From REEB95 sp963785735 (lineage in GTDB: Bacteria > Pseudomonadota > Alphaproteobacteria > ATCC43930 > CGMCC-115725), in contig CAWAWJ010000001.1 in the NCBI GenBank assembly GCA_963785735.1, positions 1,922,001 to 1,986,000 of the forward strand: a stretch of 64,000 nucleotides of DNA, given 5' to 3'. Numbering within the stretch: position 1 is the first letter of the stretch; each line of letters opens with the position of its first letter. The notes beneath the pieces are model-generated. The model saw nothing but the letters and a program-made list of their open reading frames with translations, searched no databases and had not been told where the DNA came from. Below, piece after piece: positions 43,963 through 54,701 of this stretch. A program made the translations under genes and the position numbers.

Positions 43963-45279
43963 TCAATGGCTGATGCGACGGCCGCGAAAACGGCCGAGAT
44001 CGGCCTCGCTCAGCTTCACCACGAGATGCGCCATGCTGTCGTCGTCCTTCCGGCTCATCACCGCGCCGCGACCATAGAGCCAGGCGAGCGCGGCGCCATC
44101 GCTCAAAGGCACGTCGAGCTTGAGCTTGCTGCGCCCGACATCGAGCCGCTCATCGAGCAATTCCAGCAGATCGTCGCACCCCTCTCCGGTCACGGCCGAG
44201 ATCGGCACCGCGTCGCGGTTCCGGCGCACTTGGTTTTTTAAAACGGCGCGCTCGGCCTTGGGCAAGAGATCGACCTTGTTGAGCGCCTCGATCATGCCGC
44301 TCTCCAGCCTTTCGCCCAATCCCAATTCGGTCAGCACGGCGAGCACGTCCTCGCGCTGCGCCTCGCTATCAGGATGGTGGATGTCACGCACATGCACGAT
44401 CAGATCGGATTCCGCGACCTCCTCAAGCGTCGCGCGGAACGCGGCAACCAGCGTCGTCGGCAGATCGGAGATGAATCCCACCGTGTCGGACAATATCGCT
44501 GGTCTCCCCGAGGGCAGCGCCAGCCGGCGCATGGTCGGGTCGAGCGTCTCGAATAGCCGGGAAGCGGCCGAAACCTCGGCGCGGGTCAGGCGATTGAACA
44601 ATGTGGATTTTCCGGCATTGGTGTAGCCCACCAGCGCCACCACCGGATACGGTACGCGCTTACGCGCGCCGCGGTGAAGCTCGCGCCGGCGCTTGACCGC
44701 GGCCAAGTCCTTTTTGAGGATGACGATGCGATCGGTGATGAGGCGGCGGTCGATCTCGAGCTGGCTTTCACCCGGGCCGCCGACGAAGCCGAAGCCGCCG
44801 CGTTGCCGCTCAAGGTGCGTCCAGGACCGCACCAACCGCGAACGCTGGTATTCGAGCGCCGCCAGCTCGACCTGCAACCGCCCTTCATGGGTGCGGGCGC
44901 GGGCGCCGAAAATCTCCAGGATCAGCCCGGTGCGGTCGATCACCTTGCATTTCCAGGCGGTCTCCAGATTGCGCTGCTGCACCGGCGTAACCGGGGCGTC
45001 GATCACCGCCACGCCGATGTTCTTGTCCGCGATGACGTGGCCGAGCGCTTCGACCGTGCCCGAAGGCAACAGCGTCGAGGGCCGCCAGGACGCGACCCGG
45101 GCGATATCGGCATGGACGATATCGAGCGAGATGGCGAGGGCCAAGCCGATCGCCTCTCCCAGCCGCGCCTCGGGCGAGCGCGCATGAACGCCAGCGCGCG
45201 CGGCTTGGCGCTTCAGAACCGGATGAACCACCAGACAGCGGCCGACGGAAGCCCTATCTCCGCTTTCGCCCGCCGTCAT
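43963..45279 (-). CDS. hflX: GTPase HflX
   Basis: A 438-residue ribosome-associated GTPase. An N-terminal HflX-specific domain with a glycine-rich linker (RGGFGFVGGPGESQLE) precedes the G domain: G1 is GYTNAGKSTLFN, G3 is DTVGFI, and G4 is NKVD. It rescues stalled 70S ribosomes under stress. It follows hfq by four bases, the canonical hfq-hflX order. Confidence 0.95.
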   Translation of the reverse strand: MTAGESGDRASVGRCLVVHPVLKRQAARAGVHARSPEARLGEAIGLALAISLDIVHADIARVASWRPSTLLPSGTVEALGHVIADKNIGVAVIDAPVTPVQQRNLETAWKCKVIDRTGLILEIFGARARTHEGRLQVELAALEYQRSRLVRSWTHLERQRGGFGFVGGPGESQLEIDRRLITDRIVILKKDLAAVKRRRELHRGARKRVPYPVVALVGYTNAGKSTLFNRLTRAEVSAASRLFETLDPTMRRLALPSGRPAILSDTVGFISDLPTTLVAAFRATLEEVAESDLIVHVRDIHHPDSEAQREDVLAVLTELGLGERLESGMIEALNKVDLLPKAERAVLKNQVRRNRDAVPISAVTGEGCDDLLELLDERLDVGRSKLKLDVPLSDGAALAWLYGRGAVMSRKDDDSMAHLVVKLSEADLGRFRGRRISH

Positions 45280-45283
45280 TCCG

Positions 45284-45532
45284 TCAAGCTTCTTCGCCCT
45301 CTTTGCCGGGCTCGAAAAGCTGGATCGGCGCCGCCGGCATCACCGTCGAGATCGCGTGCTTATACACCAGCTGCGAATGCGCATCGCGGCGCAGCAGCAC
45401 GCAGAAATTATCGAACCAGGTGATGATGCCTTGCAGCTTGACGCCGTTGACCAGGAATACCGTCACCGGGGTCTTGTTCTTGCGAACGTTATTGAGAAAA
45501 ACATCCTGTACGTTTTGTGACTTCTCCGACAT
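45284..45532 (-). CDS. hfq: RNA chaperone Hfq
   Basis: An 82-residue Hfq. Sm1 is seen as VQDVFLNNVRKNKTPVTVFLV with GVKLQGIITWFDNF, and Sm2 as YKHAISTVMP, ending in a short acidic tail. ATG at 45532 follows AGGAGGGG. It is the post-transcriptional regulator that pairs small RNAs with mRNAs. The gene lies between a HAD phosphatase gene and hflX. Confidence 0.97.
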   Translation of the reverse strand: MSEKSQNVQDVFLNNVRKNKTPVTVFLVNGVKLQGIITWFDNFCVLLRRDAHSQLVYKHAISTVMPAAPIQLFEPGKEGEEA

Positions 45533-45620
45533 GGGGGTTCCCCTCCTTCTTGGCTTATGTGCCGGTTGGAGCCTTCGAGGGCTCAATCCCATTAATAGCA
45601 AAATTCTCGGCCAAGGGAAA

Positions 45621-46271
45621 TCACAAGCTCAAGAGATATTGCCGCAGTGAGTCGCAGCCCGGAAAACGCAGGTCGGGCGGGAACTTAGCGAGCTCCTCGG
45701 CGGAGCATTGGGGCTCGCCCAGCAGCACGCCGGTGGCACCCACGGCCTTGGCGCTTTCCATGTCGAGCGCGGTGTCGCCGACATACCAGACCAGACGCCC
45801 GAGCGCGATGCCGCTGCCTTCGAGCACCAGGCGGAAGCCGGCCGGGTCGGGCTTGTCGTGGCTGGCATCGCCCGCCCCGACAAGTCGCGTGAAATAACCC
45901 GCCCAGCCGAGATGCGCGGCCTCTGTGCGCAGGCTCGCCCCGGTCTTGTTGCTGACCACGGCGAGATGAAAGCCCTTGGCGTGCAGATCGCGCAGCAAGG
46001 CCTCGGCGCCCGCGATCGGCGCGATGCGGTCGAGATGGATCGCGGCGTAGGAATCGAGATAGATCTTGCGCGCCTCGTCCCATCGCGCGCCGAAGAGTTT
46101 CGGAAAACTGTTCTTGAGGCTGTGGCTGACGCGCTTTTTGGTCTCGGCCAGCGACCAGGGCTTGTGCCCCATCTCTTTGAAAGTCATCACCAGCGCTTGG
46201 TGGATGATCTCCCAGCTGTCGATCAGGGTGTTGTCCCAGTCGAATATAATCGCGGATGGTTTTTTGCTCAT
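45621..46271 (-). CDS. HAD-superfamily hydrolase, phosphoglycolate phosphatase-like
   Basis: A 216-residue phosphatase. Motif I is IIFDWDNTLIDSW with its nucleophilic aspartate, motif II is VVSNKTG, and motif IV lies in WYVGDTALDMESAKAVG; a helical cap lies between I and II. The substrate is a small phosphate ester. Start overlaps the aminotransferase stop by ATGA. It separates the aminotransferase from hfq, where many relatives have nothing or another gene. Confidence 0.85.
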   Translation of the reverse strand: MSKKPSAIIFDWDNTLIDSWEIIHQALVMTFKEMGHKPWSLAETKKRVSHSLKNSFPKLFGARWDEARKIYLDSYAAIHLDRIAPIAGAEALLRDLHAKGFHLAVVSNKTGASLRTEAAHLGWAGYFTRLVGAGDASHDKPDPAGFRLVLEGSGIALGRLVWYVGDTALDMESAKAVGATGVLLGEPQCSAEELAKFPPDLRFPGCDSLRQYLLSL

Positions 46272-47131
46272 GAACTCTTGCCAGTGGTTTCGGCGTGTCC
46301 GGCATAAAGCGCGCGCATGCGTTGCGCCAACGGGCCGGGCCGCCCCTCCCCCACGCGCGTTCCGTCGATCTTGACGATGGGCACGACGAAATTGGTGCTG
46401 CTGGTGAGAAAGGCCTCGCTCGCGTCCTTGGCCTCGGCGACGCTGAAGGGCCGTTCGAGCAGCCTCAATCCCGCCGCGGAGGCAAGATTCATCAGGCTTT
46501 GCCGCGTCACGCCGTTGAGGATGGCGCTGTCGGCCTTGCGCGTCACGATCTCACCCTTGGCTGTCACGATCCAGGCATTGCTCGAGGTGCCCTCGGTCAC
46601 GTTGCCGTCGCGGTCCACCTGCCAAGCTTCGTAAGCGCCCGCTTCCTTGGCGCGCTGCTTGGCGAGCGCGTTGGGCAATAGCGCCACCGATTTGATGTCG
46701 GGCCGCGCCCAGCGGATGTCGGGCAGCGTCACCACCGACACGCCTTCGCTGATGAGCCGGGGATCGAGCGGCCGTTGCGCCCGCGCGGTCATGACCAGGC
46801 TCGGCTTCGCCCCCTTGGGAAAGGCGAATTCGCGCGGCGCCGAACCGCGCGTCACCTGGAGATAGAGAATTCCGTCCGTGACGCGGTTGCGGCGAACGGT
46901 CTCGCGCATCACCGCCTTGAGCGCCGCGTCGGACATGGGCGCCGGCAGTTTCAATTCGCCCAGGGAACGATGCAATCGCGCCAGATGCGGCGCTTCGTCG
47001 ACGAAGCTGCCGTCCTTGACGGCGATGACTTCATAGACCCCGTCGGCGAATTGAAAGCCGCGATCCTCGACGTGCACCGAGGCCGCGCGGTGCGGCAGAT
47101 AGCGGCCATTGACATAGGCGATACGCGACAT
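46268..47131 (-). CDS. D-amino-acid/branched-chain aminotransferase family protein
   Basis: A 287-residue fold-type IV PLP enzyme. The N-terminal strand has YVNGRYLPHRAASVHVEDRGFQF, the lysine lies in KSVALLPNALAKQRA, and the phosphate-contact segment is NVTEGTSSNAWIV. The alphaproteobacterial ntr region often carries a D-amino-acid aminotransferase (dat) here, which is the best guess. Specificity cannot be read. It lies 19 bases after ntrX. Confidence 0.85.
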   Translation of the reverse strand: MSRIAYVNGRYLPHRAASVHVEDRGFQFADGVYEVIAVKDGSFVDEAPHLARLHRSLGELKLPAPMSDAALKAVMRETVRRNRVTDGILYLQVTRGSAPREFAFPKGAKPSLVMTARAQRPLDPRLISEGVSVVTLPDIRWARPDIKSVALLPNALAKQRAKEAGAYEAWQVDRDGNVTEGTSSNAWIVTAKGEIVTRKADSAILNGVTRQSLMNLASAAGLRLLERPFSVAEAKDASEAFLTSSTNFVVPIVKIDGTRVGEGRPGPLAQRMRALYAGHAETTGKSS

Positions 47132-47149
47132 GGATGCCGGCCGGAGACC

Positions 47150-48577
47150 TTACGCGTCGAGCTTCTGCGGACGCTCGCCGGAAACGGCGTTGCCGTTGCC
47201 ATTGCCGCCGACGCCGAGGGTCTTGAGCTTGCGGTGCAGCGCCGAACGCTCCATGCCGACGAAGGCGGCGGTGCGCGAGATGTTGCCACCGAAGCGGGTG
47301 ATCTGCGCCAGCAGGTATTCGCGCTCGAACATCTCGCGCGCGTCCCGGAGCGGCAGACCCATCAGCTCGCCGGCCTTGTCCCATTTGACCACGGCGGGGG
47401 CGATGGCGGTAATTTCGGACGGCAGCATGTCGGCGCGCACCAGCTCGCGCGCGTCGCCGGCCGCCATGATCAGCACCCAATCGACCGCGTTCCTGAGCTG
47501 GCGCACATTGCCTGGCCATTCATAGGCCTGGAGCGCGGCCATCGCGTCCTCGCCGAATTCGCGCGGGCTCAATCGCGCGCTTTCGGCCGCGCGCATCATG
47601 AGATGGCGCGCCAAGGCCGGGATGTCCTCGGTCCGGGCGCGCAGATTGGGCACATGCAACGGCACAACCGCCAGGCGGTAATAAAGGTCCTCGCGGAAGC
47701 GGCCGGAGGATATTTCCGCCGGCAGGTCGCGGTTGGTGGACGCCACGACGCGGACATCGACCTTGACCCAGCCGCCACCGACGCGCTCGAAGGTCTGCTC
47801 CTGCAAGGCACGGACAATTTTTCCCTGCGTTTCAAGCGGCATGTCGGCAACCTCGTCGAGGAACAGCGTGCCGCCATGCGCCTCCTCGAAGGTGCCCACT
47901 TTGCGTGGGCTGCCCTCGCCTTCGGCTCCCCCTTCGGCGCCGAACAGCTCGATCTCGAGCCGCTCGGGGCGCATGGTCGCGCAGCTCAAGGTGACGAAGG
48001 GCCCGCGCGCGCGCTTCGAGCGCGCATGCAGCAGCCGCGCCACCACTTCCTTGCCGGTGCCGGGCGATCCCGTGATGAGCACGCGGCTGTTGGTGGGCGC
48101 GACGCGCTCGATCTGCTGGCGCAGCTGCGTGATCGCATGCGATGAACCCACCAGCTCGTCGTCGGATCCGGCGCGCTGTTTCAACTCCTCGTTCTCGCGC
48201 CTGAGGCGGTTCGCTTCGATGGCGCGATCGATGATCAACAGCAGCCGGTCGGACTTGAACGGTTTTTCGATGAAGTCGTAGGCGCCGATCTTGATCGAGG
48301 CCACCGCGGTTTCGATGGTGCCGTGGCCGCTGATCATCACCACCGGCAGATTGGGCAATTCGCGGCGGATGACCTTGAGGATTTCGAGGCCGTCCATCTC
48401 GCTGCCCTGGAGCCAGATGTCGAGCACGACCATGGTCGGCCGGCGCGAGCGGATCGCGGCCAGCGCCTCGGTGCTGTTGCCGGCCTCGCGCGTCTCATAG
48501 CCCTCGTCCTTGAGGATGCCGCAGATCAGCGCGCGAATATCGGCTTCGTCGTCGATGACCAGAATGTCATGTGCCAT
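47150..48577 (-). CDS. ntrX: nitrogen response regulator NtrX
   Basis: A 475-residue regulator: receiver domain with phosphorylatable D53 (VVLDIWLQG) and FIEKPF; AAA+ domain with Walker A GSPGTGKEV and Walker B FLDEVAD; C-terminal Fis-type helix-turn-helix (ISRTAAFVGMERSALHRKLK). The sigma-54-contact GAFTGA motif is not present at its usual site, where the sequence reads FGAEGGAEGEGSPRKVG. It overlaps the ntrY end by eleven bases. It works with the NtrY sensor, with wide roles in nitrogen, redox and envelope control. Confidence 0.94.
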   Translation of the reverse strand: MAHDILVIDDEADIRALICGILKDEGYETREAGNSTEALAAIRSRRPTMVVLDIWLQGSEMDGLEILKVIRRELPNLPVVMISGHGTIETAVASIKIGAYDFIEKPFKSDRLLLIIDRAIEANRLRRENEELKQRAGSDDELVGSSHAITQLRQQIERVAPTNSRVLITGSPGTGKEVVARLLHARSKRARGPFVTLSCATMRPERLEIELFGAEGGAEGEGSPRKVGTFEEAHGGTLFLDEVADMPLETQGKIVRALQEQTFERVGGGWVKVDVRVVASTNRDLPAEISSGRFREDLYYRLAVVPLHVPNLRARTEDIPALARHLMMRAAESARLSPREFGEDAMAALQAYEWPGNVRQLRNAVDWVLIMAAGDARELVRADMLPSEITAIAPAVVKWDKAGELMGLPLRDAREMFEREYLLAQITRFGGNISRTAAFVGMERSALHRKLKTLGVGGNGNGNAVSGERPQKLDA

Positions 48578-50798
48578 GGGAGGCCGCTTCCATTTCCAGG
48601 CCGCGCGACGGCGGCTGTTCGGCCGAACGGGGCTCGATCCGGTTGAAGACCAGCTTGACGCGCGCGCCGCCGCCTTCGCGGTCTTCGAGCACGATCTCGC
48701 CGTGATGGTCTTCCATGATTTTCTTGACGATGGCCAATCCGAGGCCGGTGCCGCTCTCGCGCGTCGTCACATAGGGCTCGGTTAGGCGCTCGCGTTCCTG
48801 TTGCGGCAAGCCGCAGCCATTGTCCTCGACGGTCAAGGTCACGCGCCGTTGATCCTCGGCGAGGTTCACCCGGACATGGCCTTGCGGCGATCCCGCGGCG
48901 CGCGCGTGTATCGCCTCGGCGGCGTTCTTGAGAATGTTGACCAGCGCCTGGCTGATCTGGCGGGAATCGCACAGCACGCGCAACGGCTCCGGCGGCAGAT
49001 CGAGTTCGAAGCGGATCTCCGGTGTCGACGTCCTTTGCAGAAAGGCGGCCTGGCGCACGATCTCGGCCAGATCCTCGTCCTTCATCACCGGCGCCGGCAT
49101 GCGCGCGAAGGAGGAGAATTCGTCCACCATGCGCCCGATATCGGCGACATGCCGGATGATGGTGTCGGTGCAGACGGCGAAGGTCTCGGGATCGCTGCGG
49201 ATCTCGCCGGAATATTTGCGTTTGAGGCGTTCGGCCGAGAGCTGGATCGGCGTCAGCGGGTTCTTGATCTCGTGCGCGATGCGCCGCGCCACGTCGGCCC
49301 AGGCGGCCTTGCGCTGGGCCGAGATCAATCCGGTCACGTCGTCGAAGGTCACGACATAGCCCTTCACATCGCCCTCGATCCGCTCGGCGGCGATGCGCAC
49401 CAGCAACACTGCGGTATGACCCTCGCGATGCAACTGGATCTGCGATTGCGCCAGGCGCTCGGGCCGCATGCCCGCCTGGTCGATGAGGCCGGCCATCTCG
49501 GGCACGGCCTCGGCCAAATCCTGGCCGATCATCTGGTCGAGATCGACGCCCAGAAGTTCCGAGGCCGAGCGGTTCGGCAAGTTGATGCGGCCTTCCTGAT
49601 CGAGGCCGATGACGCCGGCCGAAACGCCCGACAGCACGGTTTCGGTGAAACGCCGCCGTTGATCCAGTTGCCGGTTGGCCTCGATCAGCTCGGTCTGCTG
49701 GGTCTCGAGCTGGTGGGTCATGCGGTTGAAGGCGCGGAACAGCGAGCCGAACTCCTCTTCACCCTCGGTCACCGGCACGCGGGCGGTCAAATCGCCGCCA
49801 CGGACCTTCTCCGCCGCCACGATCAGCGCGCTCATCGGCCGGGCGAGCCGCATGGCGAAGGTCAATCCCACCCACACCGCGCCGGTCAAAAGCAGCAAGC
49901 CCACGGCGAAGAACGCCATGGTGAAGGCGATCTGGTATTCCGACCGCTGGCCTTCGATCTGTTCGTATTGCGCCACCGCGCTCTGGGTCTGCTCGATGCG
50001 CGCCAGCACGGTGGGATCGATGTTGCGGCCGACATAGAGGAACACGTCACCGAAACGCTCGAGCTTGATGAGCGCGCGCACGCGGTCGTCATTGTCGCTG
50101 GTCATCACCGCGACGTTGCCGGCGCGCGCCTGTTGCAGAGCCCATTCCGGCGGCGGCTGCAAGCCCAGCGAAAAGATGAATTCGCTGTGCGCCAGCACGC
50201 GGCCGGTGCCGTCGAACACCATGGCCTCGTTCAAGGAACGCAAGGCGGCCTGGGCATTGACCAATTCGTTGAGATGCGCCGGGTTCAGGATCAGGAGGCC
50301 GGCATTGCGGTTCAGATCGTTGGCCATGCTGACGATGTCGTAGCGGATGGCCTGCTGATGCTCGTGCAGATAGGCCTCGGCGACGGCCAGCGATTGCTGC
50401 AACGCGGTGCGCACGCGTTCGCTGAACCAGGCCTGCACGCCGAAGCTGAACATCATGTAGGAGAAAACGGCGACGATGATGGTCGGGATCACCGCCACCA
50501 GGCTGAACAAGATTACCAGGCGGATGTGGATGCGCGATCCGGCCAAGCCGCGCCGGCGTTCCGCCCAGACCTGCACCAGCCGCCACGCGACCACGGTGAT
50601 CAAGGGCAACAGCAGAACCAGATTGACCAGCAGGATGAGTTGATCGAGATGCGGGCGGCTGTCGAAGGGCGGGATGTCGCGCAGCATGGCGACGGTAACG
50701 AGCGCCGAGAGCAGCGTCGCCACGCCAAGCGCCAGCGCCAGCTTGCGCGGCAGCCGCATCCGCCGCGACCACAGCATGATCTCCCGAGAAACGCTCAT
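48567..50798 (-). CDS. ntrY: membrane sensor histidine kinase NtrY
   Basis: A 743-residue sensor. Two N-terminal helices, a third and a fourth flank a periplasmic loop (about 95-290), then a HAMP linker, a PAS domain (VSAGVIGLDQEGRINLPN), the HisKA domain with the phospho-histidine in ARRIAHEIKNPLTP, and HATPase with EDNGCGLPQQ and GTGLGLAIVKK. Start at 50798 is chosen, with a GAGGGG at some distance; an upstream GTG (50867) would include a repeat-bearing leader, and an ATG at 50777 is also possible. It is downstream of ntrC with a 134-base leader. Confidence 0.92.
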   Translation of the reverse strand: MSVSREIMLWSRRMRLPRKLALALGVATLLSALVTVAMLRDIPPFDSRPHLDQLILLVNLVLLLPLITVVAWRLVQVWAERRRGLAGSRIHIRLVILFSLVAVIPTIIVAVFSYMMFSFGVQAWFSERVRTALQQSLAVAEAYLHEHQQAIRYDIVSMANDLNRNAGLLILNPAHLNELVNAQAALRSLNEAMVFDGTGRVLAHSEFIFSLGLQPPPEWALQQARAGNVAVMTSDNDDRVRALIKLERFGDVFLYVGRNIDPTVLARIEQTQSAVAQYEQIEGQRSEYQIAFTMAFFAVGLLLLTGAVWVGLTFAMRLARPMSALIVAAEKVRGGDLTARVPVTEGEEEFGSLFRAFNRMTHQLETQQTELIEANRQLDQRRRFTETVLSGVSAGVIGLDQEGRINLPNRSASELLGVDLDQMIGQDLAEAVPEMAGLIDQAGMRPERLAQSQIQLHREGHTAVLLVRIAAERIEGDVKGYVVTFDDVTGLISAQRKAAWADVARRIAHEIKNPLTPIQLSAERLKRKYSGEIRSDPETFAVCTDTIIRHVADIGRMVDEFSSFARMPAPVMKDEDLAEIVRQAAFLQRTSTPEIRFELDLPPEPLRVLCDSRQISQALVNILKNAAEAIHARAAGSPQGHVRVNLAEDQRRVTLTVEDNGCGLPQQERERLTEPYVTTRESGTGLGLAIVKKIMEDHHGEIVLEDREGGGARVKLVFNRIEPRSAEQPPSRGLEMEAASHGT

Positions 50799-50821
50799 GC
50801 GGTCAGTGAAACCCCTCCCCG

Positions 50822-50837
50822 GCCCGGTTTGCCGGGC
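50822..50837 (-). other. hairpin in the ntrY leader
   Basis: GCCCGG and CCGGGC form a six-base stem with the four-base loop TTTG, just inside the leader of ntrY. It lies beside the direct repeats and has no T-tract. Confidence 0.35.
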
Positions 50838-50860
50838 TGTTGCACAACACTGTTGCACAA
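50837..50860. repeat. 11-base tandem direct repeat before ntrY
   Basis: CTGTTGCACAA occurs at 50837-50847 and again at 50850-50860, with the two-base spacer CA, in the gap between ntrC and ntrY. It has the look of a tandem binding site for a helix-turn-helix regulator. Confidence 0.6.
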
Positions 50861-50932
50861 AAGTCACGTGCCCGGGAAGTGGCTTATTCTACTATATTAA
50901 TCCGATAGTTGAGGCGCCCGAAGAAGCCGGGA

Positions 50933-52377
<1,445 letters not shown>

Positions 52378-52381
<4 letters not shown>

Positions 52382-53544
52382 GACGCGGCCTTGGGCGGCG
52401 GCACCAGCGCGGCCGCAACGCCCGGGCGCGGTGCGACGCCGTGCGGCGTCACCGGCAGATAGACCCGGAAGGTGGTGCGGCGCGGCTGGCTGTCGAATTC
52501 GATCACGCCGCCATGATCGCCCACCACCTTGGCGACCAGTGCCAGGCCCAGCCCCTTGCCGTTGTGTTTGGTCGTGACGAAGGCGTCGAACAAATGCGGG
52601 CGCAGATCCTCGGGAATACCTTCACCGTTGTCGATCACAGACACCACCAGCGGCAGATGCACGCGGCTATCGCTGCCGGCCACCGCCAGACGCACGCCGT
52701 GCTGATAGGAGGTTGAAAGCTGAATCTCGCCGCCTTTTTCGGGCACCGCCTCGGCCGCGTTCTTGACCAGGTTGAGGAACACCTGGATCAGCAGATCGCG
52801 GTTGCCATGCACCGGCGGAAGCGACGGGTCGTATTCCTCGATGAAGCGAACATGGCGGGCGAAGCCCGAGCCCGCCGCGCGGCGCACGCGCTCCATCACC
52901 TCGTGAATATTGACCGCCGAGCGGTCGAGCGGCCGCTGGTCGGAGAACACGTCCATGCGATCGACCAGCGCGCAGATGCGGTCGGCCTCGTCGCAAATCA
53001 AACGCGTGAGTTCCCGGTCGCCGGGTCCGGCGTTCTGCTCCAAGAGCTGCGCCGCGCCGCGGATGCCGGAAAGCGGGTTCTTCACCTCATGCGCCAGCAT
53101 CGAGGCCATGGCGGTGACCGACCGCGCGGCGTTGCGGTGGGTCAGCTGGCGGTCGATCTTGTTGGCGATGCTGCGCTCCTGCAGCATCACAACCACGCGC
53201 TCGCGCGGCTCGGACAAGGGCGCCGCCTGGATGTTTACGAAACGCACCGACGGCAAACGCGGCGTCTCCAGCGTGACGCCGTATTCAGACACGCTGTGGC
53301 CGGTCAGCCGCACATTCTCGATCAGCGCGAAGAGCGGTCCATCGGCCGGCAGCAGATCGTTGAGCTTGGCGCCAAGCAGCGTCGCCGCGCCGCTGTCGAA
53401 GAAATTCTCGGCCGCCGAATTGACATAGACGAGCCGGTCCTCCTCGTCGATCACCAGCACCGGATCGGGCAACGCTGAAAGGATCAGCGCCGCTTCGACC
53501 GGCAACTCAGGCGGCTTGCGCTTGAAGACGCTGCCGAGCGCCAT
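52378..53544 (-). CDS. ntrB: sensor histidine kinase NtrB
   Basis: A 388-residue soluble kinase. PAS-type N-terminus (VLVIDEEDRLVYVNSAAENFF), phospho-histidine H152 in LAHEVKNPLSGIRGAA, and HATPase with NLVKNAAEAVPE and DNGEGIPEDL. It reports the nitrogen state, with GlnB, to NtrC. It begins one base after the dusB stop. Confidence 0.94.
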
Positions 53545-53545
53545 G

Positions 53546-54535
53546 TCAGGCCGCCTCTTTGACCGCGATCAGCGGCGCATAGAAAGCCCGGATCATGGCC
53601 TTGACTGCGATGGGATCGGCGGCGTGGTTGATGGCGCCGCGGAATTCGGCCGAGCCCGGCAGGCCCTTGGAATACCAGCCGATATGCTTGCGCGCCATGC
53701 GGCTGCCGGTTTCGGCGCCGTAATAAGAAAGCATGGAATCGTAATGGCGCAGCAGCACGTCCCTTTGCTCGTCCAAAGGCGGATCGGGAAGCCGATGGCC
53801 GGTCTTGAGGAAATGAATCACCTGGCGGACGAACCACGGCTTGCCATAGGCGCCGCGGCCAATCATCAGCCCGTCCGCTCCCGATTGCGCCAGCGCCGCG
53901 CGCGCGTCTTCCAGCGTCACGATGTCGCCATTGGCGATGACCGGAATTTTGACCGCCTCTTTCACCGAGCGGATGAAGCCCCAATCGGCCCGGCCTTCGT
54001 AGAACTGGCAGCGCGTGCGGCCATGCACCGAAATCATCTTGATGCCGCAGTCTTGCGCGATGCGCGCGAGAGACGGCGCGTTGCGGTTCTGGTCGTCCCA
54101 GCCGGTACGCATCTTGAGCGTGACCGGGAGATCGACCGCCTTGACCGTGGCTTCGAGAATGCGCGCGGCATGAAGCTCGTCGCGCATCAGCGCCGAGCCG
54201 GCATGTCCGTTCACCACCTTCTTCACCGGACAGCCGAAATTGATGTCGATGAGGACGGCGCCGCGATCGGCGTTGAGCTTCGCCGCCTCGGCCATCACGG
54301 CGGGCTCGCAACCGGCGAGCTGCACCGCCATCGGCTGCTCTTCGGGTTCGCTTTTGGCCATGGTGAGCGAGCGGCGGCTTTCGCGGATCATCGCCTCGCT
54401 GGCGATCATCTCCGACACCACCAGCCCAGCGCCGAAGGATTTGACCAGACGCCGGAACGGCAGATCGGTCACCCCCGACATCGGAGCCAGGATCACCGGC
54501 TCCTCAACACGCAGTTTTCCTAAGATGATGCTCAT
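53546..54535 (-). CDS. dusB: tRNA-dihydrouridine synthase (NifR3/DusB)
   Basis: A 329-residue FMN-dependent enzyme that reduces uridines in tRNA. The TIM-barrel opens with ILAPMSGVTDLPFRRL; the catalytic cysteine lies in NFGCPVKKV; FMN-binding loops are KMRTGWDD and VHGRTRCQFYEG. The dusB-ntrB-ntrC order (formerly nifR3) is the alphaproteobacterial standard. It is the first gene of the minus-strand ntr unit. Confidence 0.94.
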   Translation of the reverse strand: MSIILGKLRVEEPVILAPMSGVTDLPFRRLVKSFGAGLVVSEMIASEAMIRESRRSLTMAKSEPEEQPMAVQLAGCEPAVMAEAAKLNADRGAVLIDINFGCPVKKVVNGHAGSALMRDELHAARILEATVKAVDLPVTLKMRTGWDDQNRNAPSLARIAQDCGIKMISVHGRTRCQFYEGRADWGFIRSVKEAVKIPVIANGDIVTLEDARAALAQSGADGLMIGRGAYGKPWFVRQVIHFLKTGHRLPDPPLDEQRDVLLRHYDSMLSYYGAETGSRMARKHIGWYSKGLPGSAEFRGAINHAADPIAVKAMIRAFYAPLIAVKEAA

Positions 54536-54574
54536 ATTTTAAGCAGCGCAGTTCGATGGCTAATTATTGGGCAT

Positions 54575-54602
54575 AGCATAACGTCACTATATTGCAATGC
54601 AA
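54575..54602 (-). promoter_or_regulatory. possible promoter of the dusB-ntrBC unit
   Basis: On the minus strand TTGCAT (54597-54602) and TATGCT (54575-54580) are 16 bases apart, about 40 bases before the dusB ATG. Each hexamer matches consensus at four of six positions. It is in the 290-base AT-richer divergent gap before ispDF. Confidence 0.35.
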
Positions 54603-54701
54603 CCTGAATCATGACGCATCGCCTGCCCATCCACAGCAATCGGCTTAGCCGATCTCCTTGGCGGCCCGGCGGTTAATTTTTTCGCCTTCGCCCGGGATGC
54701 A

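Noticed and set aside
48801..50900. 699-codon open frame on the plus strand opposite ntrY
   Set aside because: NtrY is complete with histidine kinase motifs. The antisense frame is a composition effect.
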